This document shows, piece after piece, positions 34,544-43,507 of a DNA stretch of 64,000 bases. Within the stretch, counting starts at the first letter, position 1. Every line of letters starts with the position of its first letter. Source of the stretch: Pseudomonas sp. UBA6562 (GTDB lineage Bacteria > Pseudomonadota > Gammaproteobacteria > Pseudomonadales > Pseudomonadaceae); NCBI RefSeq assembly GCF_002434265.1, contig NZ_DJJS01000002.1:62001-126000 (forward strand), in the 5' to 3' direction. A program made the position numbers and the translations under genes. The notes under the pieces are model-generated. The model was not told the origin of the DNA and made no database searches. It saw nothing but the letters and a program-made list of their open reading frames with translations.

Positions 34544-37425
34544 TCCAGTATTTCGATCCCGCCAACGACGTCGACCTCGGCACGCCGGCGCGCCTCACCG
34601 ACGTGCAGGTCAGCCTGGTCATCGACGGGCGCAGCATCAGCGTGCCGGCCGGCACCTCGGTAATGCGCGCCGCTGCCCTGATGGGCACCACCATTCCCAA
34701 ACTGTGCGCCACTGACAGCCTGGAAGCCTTCGGTTCGTGCCGCATGTGCATGGTCGAAGTCGAAGGCATGCGCGGTTATCCGGCTTCCTGCACCACCCCG
34801 GTGGTCGAGGGCATGGTGGTGCGCACGCAGACCCCGCGCCTGGCCGACCTGCGTCGCAACGTCATGGAACTGTACATTTCCGACCATCCGCTCGATTGCC
34901 TGACCTGCTCGGCCAACGGCAACTGCGAACTGCAGACCGTGGCGGGGCAGGTGGGGCTGCGCGAGGTGCGCTACGGCTACAGCGGTGAGAACCACCTCAG
35001 CGAAGCCAAGGACGTCTCCAACCCGTATTTCGACTACGAGCCGAGCAAGTGCATCGTCTGTAGCCGCTGCGTGCGCGCCTGCGAGGACATCCAGGGCACC
35101 TTCGCCCTGACCATCACCGGGCGCGGCTTCGATTCCCGTGTGGCGGCGGCCGGCGGCGACGACTTCCTGACCTCCGAATGCGTGTCGTGCGGCGCCTGCG
35201 TGCAGGCCTGCCCGACCGCTACCCTGACCGAGAAGAGCCTGGTGCAGCTCGGCCAACCCGAGCGCGCGGTGATCACCACCTGCGCCTATTGCGGTGTCGG
35301 GTGCTCATTCCGCGCCGAAATGAAAGGCGATCAGCTGGTGCGCATGGTCCCCGACAAGCAGGGCGGCGCCAACCATGGCCATGCCTGCGTCAAGGGCCGC
35401 TTCGCCTGGGGCTATGCCACGCACCCGGACCGCATCACCAAACCGATGATCCGCAAAAGCCTGCAAGACCCTTGGCAGGAAGTCAGCTGGGACGAGGCGG
35501 TGACCTACGCCGCCAGCGAGCTGCGCCGCATCCAGCTCAAGTACGGGCGCGACTCGATCGGCGGCATCACCTCCAGCCGTTGCACCAACGAAGAAGCCTA
35601 CCTGGTGCAGAAACTGGTGCGCACCGCGTTCGGCAACAACAACGTCGACACCTGCGCCCGGGTGTGCCATTCGCCGACCGGCTACGGCCTGAAACAGACC
35701 CTGGGCGAGTCGGCCGGCACGCAGAGCTTCGACTCGGTGATGAAAGCCGATGTGATCCTGGTGATCGGCGCCAACCCCACCGACGCCCACCCGGTGTTCG
35801 GCTCGCAGTTGAAGCGTCGCCTGCGCCAGGGTGCGCGCTTGATCGTCATCGACCCGCGGCGCATCGACCTGGTCGACTCGCCCCACGCCCGCGCCGAGCT
35901 GCACCTGCAACTGCGCCCCGGCACCAACGTGGCCATGCTCAATGCGCTGGCCCACGTCATCGTCACCGAAGGCCTGCTCGACCAAGCCTTCGTCGATGCG
36001 CGCTGCGAGACCGAAGCCTTCGGGCGCTGGCGCGATTTCGTCAGCCTGCCCGAACACGCTCCGGAACTACTCGGCCCGCTCTGTGGCGTACCGCCCGAAC
36101 AGATCCGCGAGGCCGCGCGGCTCTACGCCACCGGCGGCAACGCCGCGATCTACTACGGCCTGGGGGTGACTGAACACAGCCAGGGCAGCACGGCGGTGAT
36201 GGGCATCGCCAACCTGGCCATGGCCACCGGCAACATCGGCCGCGAAGGGGTGGGGGTGAACCCGCTGCGCGGGCAGAACAATGTGCAGGGCTCCTGCGAC
36301 ATGGGCTCGTTCCCCCATGAGCTGCCGGGATATCGGCACATCTCCAACGAAGCGGTGCGCAGCCAGTTCGAACAGGCTTGGGGCGTGACCTTGCAGCCCG
36401 ATCCCGGCCTGCGCATCCCCAACATGTTCGAGGCCGCGCTGGACGGCAACTTCAAGGCGCTGTACTGCCAGGGCGAAGACATCGCCCAGAGCGACCCCAA
36501 CACCCAGCACGTCACGGCGGCGCTGACCGCCATGGAATGCGTGATCGTGCAGGACATCTTCCTCAACGAAACCGCCAAGTTCGCCCACGTGTTCCTGCCG
36601 GGCAGCTCGTTCCTGGAAAAGGACGGCACCTTCACCAACGCCGAACGGCGCATTTCGCGGGTGCGCAAGGTGATGGAACCGATGGCCGGCAAGGCCGACT
36701 GGGAAGGCACCATGGCCCTGGCCAACGCCCTGGGCTACAAGATGGACTACCGCCATCCGTCCGAGATCATGGACGAGATCGCCCGCCTGACGCCTAGCTT
36801 CCATCGGGTCAGCTATGCCGAACTGGAGCGCCGCGGCAGCCTGCAATGGCCCTGCAACGACAACGCGCCGGACGGCACGCCGACCATGCACATCGAGCAG
36901 TTCGTGCGCGGCCAGGGGCGTTTCATGCTGACTGGCTACGTGCCCACCGACGAGAAGGTCAATAGCCGCTACCCGCTGCTGCTGACCACCGGGCGCATCC
37001 TCAGCCAGTACAACGTCGGCGCGCAGACCCGGCGCACCGGCAACAACGCCTGGCACGCCGAGGACCGTCTGGAGATCCACCCGAGCGACGCCGAGAGCCG
37101 CGGCATCGACGATGGCGACTGGGTCGGCATCGGCAGCCGCTCCGGGCAGACCGTGCTGCGCGCGCGGGTCAGCCAGCGGGTCGCGCCGGGGGTGGTGTAC
37201 ACCACCTTCCACTTCCCCGAATCCGGGGCCAACGTGATCACCACCGACAACTCCGACTGGGCCACCAACTGTCCGGAATACAAGGTCACGGCGGTGGAGG
37301 TGGCGAAGGTCTTTCATCCTTCGGAATGGCAGAAGCGCTACCAGCACTTCAGCGACGAACAGCGCCGCCTGCTCAAGGAACGGCGCCAGCGTGACACCAC
37401 CGAAAATGCCGAGGTACGCCGATGA
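34540..37425 (+). CDS. fdsA: NAD-dependent formate dehydrogenase, alpha (molybdenum) subunit
   Basis: A 961-residue catalytic subunit oxidising formate to CO2 at a bis-molybdopterin centre. The N-terminus resembles NuoG: a [2Fe-2S] ferredoxin part (CATDSLEAFGSCRMCMVE), a His-Cys cluster (DHPLDCLTCSANGNCELQ), and two 4Fe-4S sites (CIVCSRCVRAC and CVSCGACVQACP). The Mo domain begins at CAYCGVGC. The Mo ligand is probably the Cys in CARVCHSPTGYG, followed by the catalytic His, so it is a Cys enzyme and not a selenocysteine one. The molydopterin-binding C-terminus ends near residue 930. It overlaps fdsB and fdsD by four bases. Confidence 0.93.
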   Translation: MIQYFDPANDVDLGTPARLTDVQVSLVIDGRSISVPAGTSVMRAAALMGTTIPKLCATDSLEAFGSCRMCMVEVEGMRGYPASCTTPVVEGMVVRTQTPRLADLRRNVMELYISDHPLDCLTCSANGNCELQTVAGQVGLREVRYGYSGENHLSEAKDVSNPYFDYEPSKCIVCSRCVRACEDIQGTFALTITGRGFDSRVAAAGGDDFLTSECVSCGACVQACPTATLTEKSLVQLGQPERAVITTCAYCGVGCSFRAEMKGDQLVRMVPDKQGGANHGHACVKGRFAWGYATHPDRITKPMIRKSLQDPWQEVSWDEAVTYAASELRRIQLKYGRDSIGGITSSRCTNEEAYLVQKLVRTAFGNNNVDTCARVCHSPTGYGLKQTLGESAGTQSFDSVMKADVILVIGANPTDAHPVFGSQLKRRLRQGARLIVIDPRRIDLVDSPHARAELHLQLRPGTNVAMLNALAHVIVTEGLLDQAFVDARCETEAFGRWRDFVSLPEHAPELLGPLCGVPPEQIREAARLYATGGNAAIYYGLGVTEHSQGSTAVMGIANLAMATGNIGREGVGVNPLRGQNNVQGSCDMGSFPHELPGYRHISNEAVRSQFEQAWGVTLQPDPGLRIPNMFEAALDGNFKALYCQGEDIAQSDPNTQHVTAALTAMECVIVQDIFLNETAKFAHVFLPGSSFLEKDGTFTNAERRISRVRKVMEPMAGKADWEGTMALANALGYKMDYRHPSEIMDEIARLTPSFHRVSYAELERRGSLQWPCNDNAPDGTPTMHIEQFVRGQGRFMLTGYVPTDEKVNSRYPLLLTTGRILSQYNVGAQTRRTGNNAWHAEDRLEIHPSDAESRGIDDGDWVGIGSRSGQTVLRARVSQRVAPGVVYTTFHFPESGANVITTDNSDWATNCPEYKVTAVEVAKVFHPSEWQKRYQHFSDEQRRLLKERRQRDTTENAEVRR

Positions 37426-37631
37426 GAAACGACGACAACCTGGTCAAGATGGCCAACCACATCGCCCACTACTTCGATAGCGAGCCGGACCGCCAATTGG
37501 CCGTGCAGGGGCTGCGCCAGCACCTGCACAGTTTCTGGACGCCGGCGATGCTCAAGCAATTGGACGAGAAGGCGCAGGGGGAGGCTGCGCAAAGGCTCGA
37601 CCCGTTGGTGGTCAGGGCCTTGCAGGTCTGA
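37422..37631 (+). CDS. fdsD: NAD-dependent formate dehydrogenase, delta subunit
   Basis: A 69-residue protein with the family opening DNLVKMANHIAHYFDSEPD and a helical rest (LRQHLHSFWTPAMLKQL). FdsD supports maturation or stability of the complex. It overlaps the fdsA stop. The sulfurtransferase-like chaperone gene fdsC, often located between fdsA and fdsD, is absent here. Confidence 0.88.
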   Translation: MRNDDNLVKMANHIAHYFDSEPDRQLAVQGLRQHLHSFWTPAMLKQLDEKAQGEAAQRLDPLVVRALQV

Positions 37632-37689
37632 GGCGCAAGGCCGTGTAGGCGAATGCAGCGGGTGGCCGCAACCCCTGTCGTCCGCTGCC

Positions 37690-38475
37690 TTAGAATGCCA
37701 GTTTGCACCCGATCAGCAGCAGCATGCCGGCCAGGCAGGGGCGCAACACCGCATCGGAAATTCGCCCGGTCAAGTGGCTGCCCAGATAGATGCCGGGCAG
37801 CGATCCGAGCAGCAGATAGCCCAGCAGCGACCAGTCCATGTTGCCCATGCTGGCATGGCCCAGGCCGGCGACCAGGGTCAAGGGTACGGCGTGGGCGATC
37901 TCGGTGCCGACCAAACGGCGGGTGACCAGGAAGGGGTAGAGCAGGAACAGTGCCACCGTGCCCAGGGCGCCGGCGCCGATGGAGGTCAGCGTGACCATGA
38001 TGCCCAGCACCACGCCCGTGACCACCGTGAGGATGTTCAACGCACGTTCGCTCAAGTGATAGTGGTCGCCCGCATGGCGGCTGGCGAAGGCTTGCAGGCG
38101 CGACTTGAACAGGATGGCCAGTGCGGTGAGGATCAGCACAGCCGCCAGGCCTTGCTTGATCACGGCATTGAGTGCCGAGGTGTCGGCGTGCAGGGTGCTG
38201 AGGAACCATAGGGTCAGCGCCGCCGCCGGCACGCTGCCCAGGCTCAGCCAGCCGGTGATCTTCCAGTCGATGTTCCGGTTGCGGCCATGTACCCAGACGC
38301 CACTGGCTTTGGTGATGGCGGCGTAGAGGAGGTCGGTGCCCACGGCGGTCGCCGGGTTGATGCCGAACCAGAGCAGGATCGGCGTCATCAGGGAGCCGCC
38401 GCCGACGCCGGTCATGCCGACGATGAAACCTACGATCAAGCCTGCGATGGTGAAACCGAAAGAACCTACATCCAT
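37690..38475 (-). CDS. TauE/SafE-family membrane permease
   Basis: A 261-residue inner-membrane protein with about eight helices. The family signatures are GMTGVGGGSLMTPILL near residue 20 and TSIGAGALGTVALFLLYP in the second repeat. Members carry sulfite, sulfonates or other organic anions. It converges on fdsD, with 58 bases between, and is separately transcribed. The start MDVGSFGFTIAG is typical. Substrate is not visible; any link to formate or sulfur is speculative. Confidence 0.83.
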   Translation of the reverse strand: MDVGSFGFTIAGLIVGFIVGMTGVGGGSLMTPILLWFGINPATAVGTDLLYAAITKASGVWVHGRNRNIDWKITGWLSLGSVPAAALTLWFLSTLHADTSALNAVIKQGLAAVLILTALAILFKSRLQAFASRHAGDHYHLSERALNILTVVTGVVLGIMVTLTSIGAGALGTVALFLLYPFLVTRRLVGTEIAHAVPLTLVAGLGHASMGNMDWSLLGYLLLGSLPGIYLGSHLTGRISDAVLRPCLAGMLLLIGCKLAF

Positions 38476-38556
38476 ACGTTACTCGACTGCCCAACTATGC
38501 CCGTTATCGGATGGCAGCCAGCATATAGATTGTTTTTATAGCGAAATAGACTTCTT

Positions 38557-38592
38557 GGTTATGAGGTTATAACCGTACCAATGCATGGTTAT
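38557..38592. promoter_or_regulatory. GGTTAT repeats upstream of the TauE/SafE gene
   Basis: Three GGTTAT direct repeats start at 38557, 38565 and 38587; the second is half of the perfect palindrome GGTTATAACC (38565 to 38574). The surrounding sequence is AT-rich compared with the rest. The site lies about 80 to 120 bases before the permease start on the minus strand, so it may bind a regulator. A CysB-type role is only a guess. Confidence 0.35.
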
Positions 38593-38618
38593 AGGCAACG
38601 CCTGGTGTGCCACGCTGC

Positions 38619-38773
38619 GTTCAATTGGCTTGCGACGGGGTGCGGCAGGGCATGCTCGGTGTACCGCTGGCCAGCGGGCCGCAAGCGGGGGCTACGGAAT
38701 GCCACAGCCCCTTGCAAGCGAATTGAACACGTCACAGGCTCGCGCCTTCGGCAACGGGCGCGATCCTGTGACG
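38619..38773. repeat. Nested long inverted repeats after the chemoreceptor gene
   Basis: Two structures are adjacent. The first pairs GTTCAATTGGCTTGC with GCAAGCGAATTGAAC (arms 38619 to 38640 and 38708 to 38728) with few mismatches. Between the arms lies the palindrome GCTGGCCAGC. The second, 38730 to 38773, pairs CGTCACAGG with CCTGTGACG perfectly and continues into TCGCGCC/GGCGCGA. The second lies eight bases beyond the chemoreceptor stop and may serve as its terminator although no U-run follows. The rest of the 305-bp gap holds no gene. Confidence 0.5.
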
Positions 38774-38780
38774 TTGCCGG

Positions 38781-40664
38781 TCAGATCCGGAAACTGCCCA
38801 CCAGGTGCTTGAGTCGCCCGGCCTGCTGGCTCAGGGCGTCGCAGTGGCGCAGGGTTTCGTTGAGGTTTTCCACGCCCTGCTGGTTGAGCGCGTTGATCTG
38901 GGTGATGTCCAGGTTGAGGCTCTCGACCACGGCGGTCTGTTCCTCGGTGGCGGTGGCCACCGACTGGTTCATGCCGTCGATTTCGCCGATGCGCGAGGTC
39001 ACGCTGGCCAGGCGCTCGCCGGCCTCGTTGGCCACTTGCACGGTCTGTTCGCTGGACACCTGGCTGGCGTGCATGGTGTGCACCGCTTCGCGCGAGCCCA
39101 CTTGCAGGCTGGTGATCATGCGGTGGATTTCTTCGGCCGATTCCTGGGTCCGGTGGGCCAGGTTGCGCACCTCGTCGGCGACCACGGCGAAGCCACGGCC
39201 GGCCTCACCGGCGCGGGCCGCTTCGATGGCGGCGTTGAGCGCCAGCAGGTTGGTCTGCTGGGAGATGCCCTTAATCACGTCGAGGATCTTGCCGATGTCG
39301 TCGGTGCTGGCGTTGAGCACTTCGATCTGCTGGCACGACTCGCTGATCTTCTGCGACAGGCTGGTCATGGCGCTGATCGCCTCGTCGACCACCTGGCGCC
39401 CGCCGTTGGCCTGCTCGCTGGCGCCACTGGCGTGTTGCGAGGCGTCGGCGGCGTTGCGGGCGATTTCCTGGGTGGCGGCGCCCAGCTCGTTGATCGCCGC
39501 GGCCACGCTGTTGGTGCGCATGCTCTGCTCTTCCGAGCCGGAGATCGAGGCGTTCGACGAATTGACCACCTGTTCGGACAGGTCATGCACCTGGCGCGTT
39601 GCCGAGGCCACTTCGCTGATCGAAGTATGGATACGCTCGACGAAACGGTTGAACGACTCGGCCACTTCGCCGAACTCGTCCCGCTGTTGCACCTCCAGAC
39701 GCCGGGTCAGGTCGCCTTCGCCATCGGCGATGTCGCGCATGGCGCGGCCCATGACGGTCAAAGGGCGCATCAGCACCGGGATCAGCAAGCCCAGCAAGGC
39801 GATGATGGCGACCACCGCCACGAGCATGGCGATGATGGCCGAGGTGCGGAACTTGCCAAGGGCCGCGTAGGCCTTTTCCTTGTCGATCGACAGGCCGATA
39901 TACCACTGCGCCGACGGCAAGCCGCTGACCGGGGCGAAGGTGATCAGGCGCTCGCTGCCGTTGAGGGCGACGTCCTGCAATTTGTCGTTGAGGGTCAAGG
40001 CGCCGGTGTAGATGTCCTTGAGGTTCTTCATCACCAGGGTCTTGTCGGGGCTGACGATGACCTGGCCTTCGCGATCGACCAGGAAGGCGTGGCCGATGCC
40101 GCCGAAGTCCACGGAGTTGATGATTTCCACCAGGGTGTCGAGGGTCAGGTCGCCACCGACCACGCCCAGCAGGTCGTTGCTGGTTTTGCTCTTCACCGGT
40201 GTGGCGATGGTCACCACCATGCCGCCCACGGCGCCTTCATACGGCGGCGTCAGCACGGTCTGGCCGGCCTGGGCCGCGGCGCCGTACCAGGGGCGCTTGC
40301 GCGGGTCGTAATCGGCCGGCATGGTCACGTCGGGGCGCTGCGTGAACACGCCGTTGGCCTGGCCCACATAGGTGAAGAGGAAATTGCGCGTATAGGAGGG
40401 CTGGTCGACCAGACCGCCCAGGTTGTCGCCGGCGCCTTGCTGGGCGATGTCCTGGGCCAGGTTCTCCAGCACCAGGATGCGGCCGCTCATCCAGTTCTGC
40501 ACACTGCTGGCGGTCAGGGCGCCGGACTGGCGCATCGAAGTTTCCAGATTCTGCGTGATGGTATTGCGCTGCAAATAATCGTTGTAGAGCGTGAACAATG
40601 CGAACGCGAGGACCACGATCGCGCACGCGCTCAGGAGAATCTTGTGGCGAAACTTCAGGTTCAT
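38781..40664 (-). CDS. Methyl-accepting chemotaxis protein with dCache ligand domain
   Basis: A 627-residue chemoreceptor. A short cytoplasmic start and TM1 (about 8 to 30) are followed by a periplasmic dCache domain (about 35 to 275). The latter includes DPRKRPWYGAAAQ and, later, GVVGGDLTLDTL, which fits the Y-x-R-x-WY...D motif of amino acid-binding dCache domains. TM2 lies about 280 to 302, then a HAMP domain (PLTVMGRAMRDIADGEGDLT). The signalling tip reads DVIKGISQQTNLLALNAAIE with GRGFAVVADEVRNLA. A similar architecture is found in Pct/Mcp amino acid receptors. The start at MNLKFRHKIL is preferred over longer frames because the basic N-terminus leads straight into TM1. Confidence 0.88.
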   Translation of the reverse strand: MNLKFRHKILLSACAIVVLAFALFTLYNDYLQRNTITQNLETSMRQSGALTASSVQNWMSGRILVLENLAQDIAQQGAGDNLGGLVDQPSYTRNFLFTYVGQANGVFTQRPDVTMPADYDPRKRPWYGAAAQAGQTVLTPPYEGAVGGMVVTIATPVKSKTSNDLLGVVGGDLTLDTLVEIINSVDFGGIGHAFLVDREGQVIVSPDKTLVMKNLKDIYTGALTLNDKLQDVALNGSERLITFAPVSGLPSAQWYIGLSIDKEKAYAALGKFRTSAIIAMLVAVVAIIALLGLLIPVLMRPLTVMGRAMRDIADGEGDLTRRLEVQQRDEFGEVAESFNRFVERIHTSISEVASATRQVHDLSEQVVNSSNASISGSEEQSMRTNSVAAAINELGAATQEIARNAADASQHASGASEQANGGRQVVDEAISAMTSLSQKISESCQQIEVLNASTDDIGKILDVIKGISQQTNLLALNAAIEAARAGEAGRGFAVVADEVRNLAHRTQESAEEIHRMITSLQVGSREAVHTMHASQVSSEQTVQVANEAGERLASVTSRIGEIDGMNQSVATATEEQTAVVESLNLDITQINALNQQGVENLNETLRHCDALSQQAGRLKHLVGSFRI

Positions 40665-40774
40665 GTTTCGAGACCTTGCCATTAAAAGGGAGGAGCCGCG
40701 CAACGGCGCGCGGGCAGTGCCTGTCAGCTCGCTATCGGCATGCCGTGACATTGTCTGAGAGGCCGGCGCACAAG

Positions 40775-40802
40775 ACTTTATCGTCAGGCGACGAACGGTC
40801 AA
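40775..40802 (-). promoter_or_regulatory. Possible promoter of the chemoreceptor gene
   Basis: Reading the minus strand, TTGACC (40797 to 40802) and TAAAGT (40775 to 40780) are separated by 16 bases, giving a moderate sigma-70 match. A sigma-28 site, expected for many chemoreceptors, was searched for and not found. The rest of the 341-bp divergent gap (40665 to 41005) must also hold the MocR-gene promoter, but I see no convincing boxes for it. Confidence 0.35.
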
Positions 40803-41005
40803 GCCCTGCTTTGGCGAGGCCTGCGGTTTTGTCTATCGGTCGTTTCTGCGAAGGGTGCGAAACGCCCGACGAGGGCTGGTCGTAGCGGCTGTGCAGGTGA
40901 ATAATCGCGCAGCTGTTCCCATACACTTTGCAACTGTTACGGTATCCTTAAGCCGGCGCTGCGCCAGACAAGAACAATGAAACTCGTGACCCGAGAGTCC
41001 GCCCC

Positions 41006-42469
41006 ATGACCAACCTGTTGCTCTACCAGCGAATCGCCCAGCAATTGGCCGAAGACATTCGCCGCGGTGTCTACCAACCGGGCGAGCGCGTGCCCTCGGT
41101 GCGCAAGATGAGCGCCCAGCTCAATGTCAGCCATGCGACGGTGTTGCAGGCCTACGCCAACCTCGAGGACCAAGGCCTGATCCGCGCCCGTCCGCAGTCC
41201 GGCTACTACGTGCACCAGACCCCGGCGCTGACCGCGCCCACACCGGACATAGCCCGGGTCGAACGGCCGGGGCTGGTGACGCGGGCGAGCATCATCCAGC
41301 AAGTGCTGGCCGAAGCGCGGCGCGATGGGGTATACGCGTTCGGGGCCGCCGTGCCGCATGTCGACTACTTGCCGGTACGTGCCTTGCACCAGCAATTGGC
41401 CAAGGTCACGCGCTTTCACAGCCCGCGGGCCTTCAGCTACATGTTCAGCCCCGGCTTCGAACCGCTGCGCCGGCAGATCGCCATTCGCATGCGCGATGCC
41501 GGAGTGCTGGTCGACCCTCGGGAGGTGGTGGTCACCCATGGTTGCGTGGATGCGCTGCAGATGGCCCTGCGCGTGCTGACCCGCCCCGGCGATCTGATCG
41601 CCGCCGAGTCGCCGACCTACTATGGATTGTTGCAGCTGGCCGATCTGCTGGGCTTGAAAGTCATCGAGATTCCCAGCGACCCCTCCACCGGCATCAGCCT
41701 GGAAGCCTTGCAGCTGGCGGCCAACCAATGGTCGATCAAGGCCCTGGTGCTGACCGCGCGCCTGAGCAATCCGCTGGGCGGCACCATCCCCGAAGAGCGG
41801 CAGAAGCAATTATTGCGTCTGGCCTCGGACTTCGACATCCAGATCGTCGAGGACGACATCTACGGCGAACTGATGTTCGAGCAAGGTCGTACCAAGGCCT
41901 TGAAGGCGTTCGACCGCCTGGACCGCGTCATCTACTGCTCGAGTTTTTCCAAAACCTTGTCGCCGGGCGTGCGGGTAGGGTGGATGATTCCGGGACGCTA
42001 TCAAGACGAGGTGCAGCGCTTGCAGACCTTCACCACCCATTCGGCGTGCAGCGTGACGCAGATGGCCGTGGCGTCCTATTTGGAAAACGGCGGTTACGAC
42101 CGCCATCTGCGCTACATCCGTCAGGAATACCGCAAGAATCTCAGCGCTTACCAACTGGCCGTACAACAGCATTTTCCGGAGGGGACGCAGATGACGCGGC
42201 CTACCGGCGGCTTCATCCTGTGGGTCAGCCTGCCGGGGCGGGTGAACACCCAGGAGCTGCATGTGCGGGCGCTGGAGCAGGGCATCAGCATCGCGCCCGG
42301 CCTGATTTTCAGCAACACCGAGCAATTCAACCACTGCATCCGCCTCAATTGCGGTATTCCATGGAACAACGAGTCCGAGCGCGCAGTCATTACCCTGGGC
42401 CTGCTGGCCCAACAGCTATGCAAGGAGGCCGCCGGCACGCTGTATCGTTCGCTATCTGAAACCTCTTGA
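41006..42469 (+). CDS. MocR-type regulator (GntR winged helix plus aminotransferase domain)
   Basis: A 487-residue protein with the GntR winged helix at about 5 to 72 (PGERVPSVRKMSAQLNVSHA, RARPQSGYYVHQ) and an aminotransferase fold from about 100. The PLP Lys is in YCSSFSKTLSPGVRVGW, and IVEDDIYGEL contains the Asp that holds the pyridine nitrogen. Unlike the MocR at 11.2 kb, its divergent neighbour is a chemoreceptor. Regulation of that receptor or of an unlinked amino acid pathway is possible. Family resemblance is clear; target is not. Confidence 0.85.
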   Translation: MTNLLLYQRIAQQLAEDIRRGVYQPGERVPSVRKMSAQLNVSHATVLQAYANLEDQGLIRARPQSGYYVHQTPALTAPTPDIARVERPGLVTRASIIQQVLAEARRDGVYAFGAAVPHVDYLPVRALHQQLAKVTRFHSPRAFSYMFSPGFEPLRRQIAIRMRDAGVLVDPREVVVTHGCVDALQMALRVLTRPGDLIAAESPTYYGLLQLADLLGLKVIEIPSDPSTGISLEALQLAANQWSIKALVLTARLSNPLGGTIPEERQKQLLRLASDFDIQIVEDDIYGELMFEQGRTKALKAFDRLDRVIYCSSFSKTLSPGVRVGWMIPGRYQDEVQRLQTFTTHSACSVTQMAVASYLENGGYDRHLRYIRQEYRKNLSAYQLAVQQHFPEGTQMTRPTGGFILWVSLPGRVNTQELHVRALEQGISIAPGLIFSNTEQFNHCIRLNCGIPWNNESERAVITLGLLAQQLCKEAAGTLYRSLSETS

Positions 42470-42591
42470 GAACAACCGGGCTGCTTCATGCGGTGCAGCC
42501 GGGTTTCGAGGCTTTGCAAGTGGGGCGTAGGCTTGTCAGGCAGTTGGGTAAAGTGGAGCATGTCCACATCGCTATCACGGTATGGTTGCCG

Positions 42592-43083
42592 ATGGAAATT
42601 CTACGTCGTATCGCATTGGTGCTTCTGTTGGCACCGCTTGGGTTGACCATGCACAACGCGCAGGCGGCGCAGTCGTCGGCGCCGCCAGCGAGCGGTGCGG
42701 CGTCTTCGAGCGCAACGCCTGCCAAGGCGGCTGACAAGCCTTCGATCAAGACCAAAGCCAAGGCCAAGAAGCCAGTCAGGAAGAATCGCACGGCAGCCAA
42801 AGCCGCTGCGAAGGACGCCCGTACTACCGTGTCCGACCGAATCGATTTGAGTTTGCCTAAAGATATGGTCAAACAGCTCAAGCCTGAGGTGGACACCTCG
42901 CCGACGGCGAAAACCGTACAAACGCCGCTGCTGCCTGCCATGTTCCCGGACACGCCCAGTAGCAACGACAGCAGCTTCCAGCTCAATGGGCGTCTGATCA
43001 GCAACGAAATGCAATTACAATTGCGCAACGACAGCCGCCGCGATCTCGAAGGCGCCGCCATCGAGTTTCAGTTCCGTCAGTAG
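42592..43083 (+). CDS. Exported low-complexity protein, unknown
   Basis: A 163-residue protein not assigned to a family. Residues 1 to 26 form a signal peptide with likely cleavage after AQA. Residues about 27 to 80 are rich in Ala, Ser, Lys and Pro (TKAKAKKPVRKNRTAAKAA), probably disordered and strongly basic. A folded C-terminal part (ISNEMQLQLRNDSRRDLEGA) ends in FQFRQ. The start is taken at MEILRRIALV since the signal begins there; the ribosome site is weak. It lies downstream of the MocR gene by about 120 bases and is likely a separate unit. Confidence 0.65.
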   Translation: MEILRRIALVLLLAPLGLTMHNAQAAQSSAPPASGAASSSATPAKAADKPSIKTKAKAKKPVRKNRTAAKAAAKDARTTVSDRIDLSLPKDMVKQLKPEVDTSPTAKTVQTPLLPAMFPDTPSSNDSSFQLNGRLISNEMQLQLRNDSRRDLEGAAIEFQFRQ

Positions 43084-43222
43084 GCCAACTGCCCTCAACA
43101 TGAACCTGCCGAACTGACTGCTCGGTCACGGCAGGTTATTGCCGGCCGGTAATTTCAAACGTTCGTTTGAGCCGCTACTATCCAAGCCACGCTTGCCATT
43201 TTTTCCAGGAGTTCGACCGTCC

Positions 43223-43477
43223 ATGAATTGTCGTGAGGGCTGCGGCGCCTGCTGCATTGCCCCCTCTATCAGTTCCGCCATTCCCGGCATGCCCGACGGC
43301 AAGCCGGCCGGCGTGCGCTGCCTGCACCTTTCCGTGGTCAACTTGTGCGGCCTGTTCGGGCTGCCCGAGCGGCCCACGGTATGCGGTGGGTTCAAGGCCG
43401 AGGCTGATGTCTGCGGCACTGACCGGGAAGACGCGATCAGGATCATCGGCTGGTTGGAGAAAGTCACGGCGGCGTAA
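43223..43477 (+). CDS. YkgJ-like cysteine-cluster protein
   Basis: An 84-residue protein with five N-terminal and central cysteines in the pattern CREGCGACCIAPSIS and RCLHL, then LCGLFGLPERPTVCGGF with a further Cys in ADVCGTD. This matches the short YkgJ/UPF0153-type proteins that probably bind zinc or an Fe-S cluster. The ATG at 43223 has CAGGAG 13 bases upstream. Biological role unknown. It is followed 30 bases later by the START-domain gene, so the two could be cotranscribed. Confidence 0.75.
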   Translation: MNCREGCGACCIAPSISSAIPGMPDGKPAGVRCLHLSVVNLCGLFGLPERPTVCGGFKAEADVCGTDREDAIRIIGWLEKVTAA

Positions 43478-43507
43478 GCGAGTGGATCATCGACAATAAG
43501 GAACAAC

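Noticed and set aside
38805..40685. Plus-strand open frame opposite the chemoreceptor
   Set aside because: The minus-strand chemoreceptor has all domains in order; the plus frame is low complexity and rich in His, Gly and Ala.
40665..41005. Sigma-28 flagellar-type promoter for the chemoreceptor
   Set aside because: A GACGATAAA word resembles the -10 but no TAAAG-type -35 occurs at the required distance.
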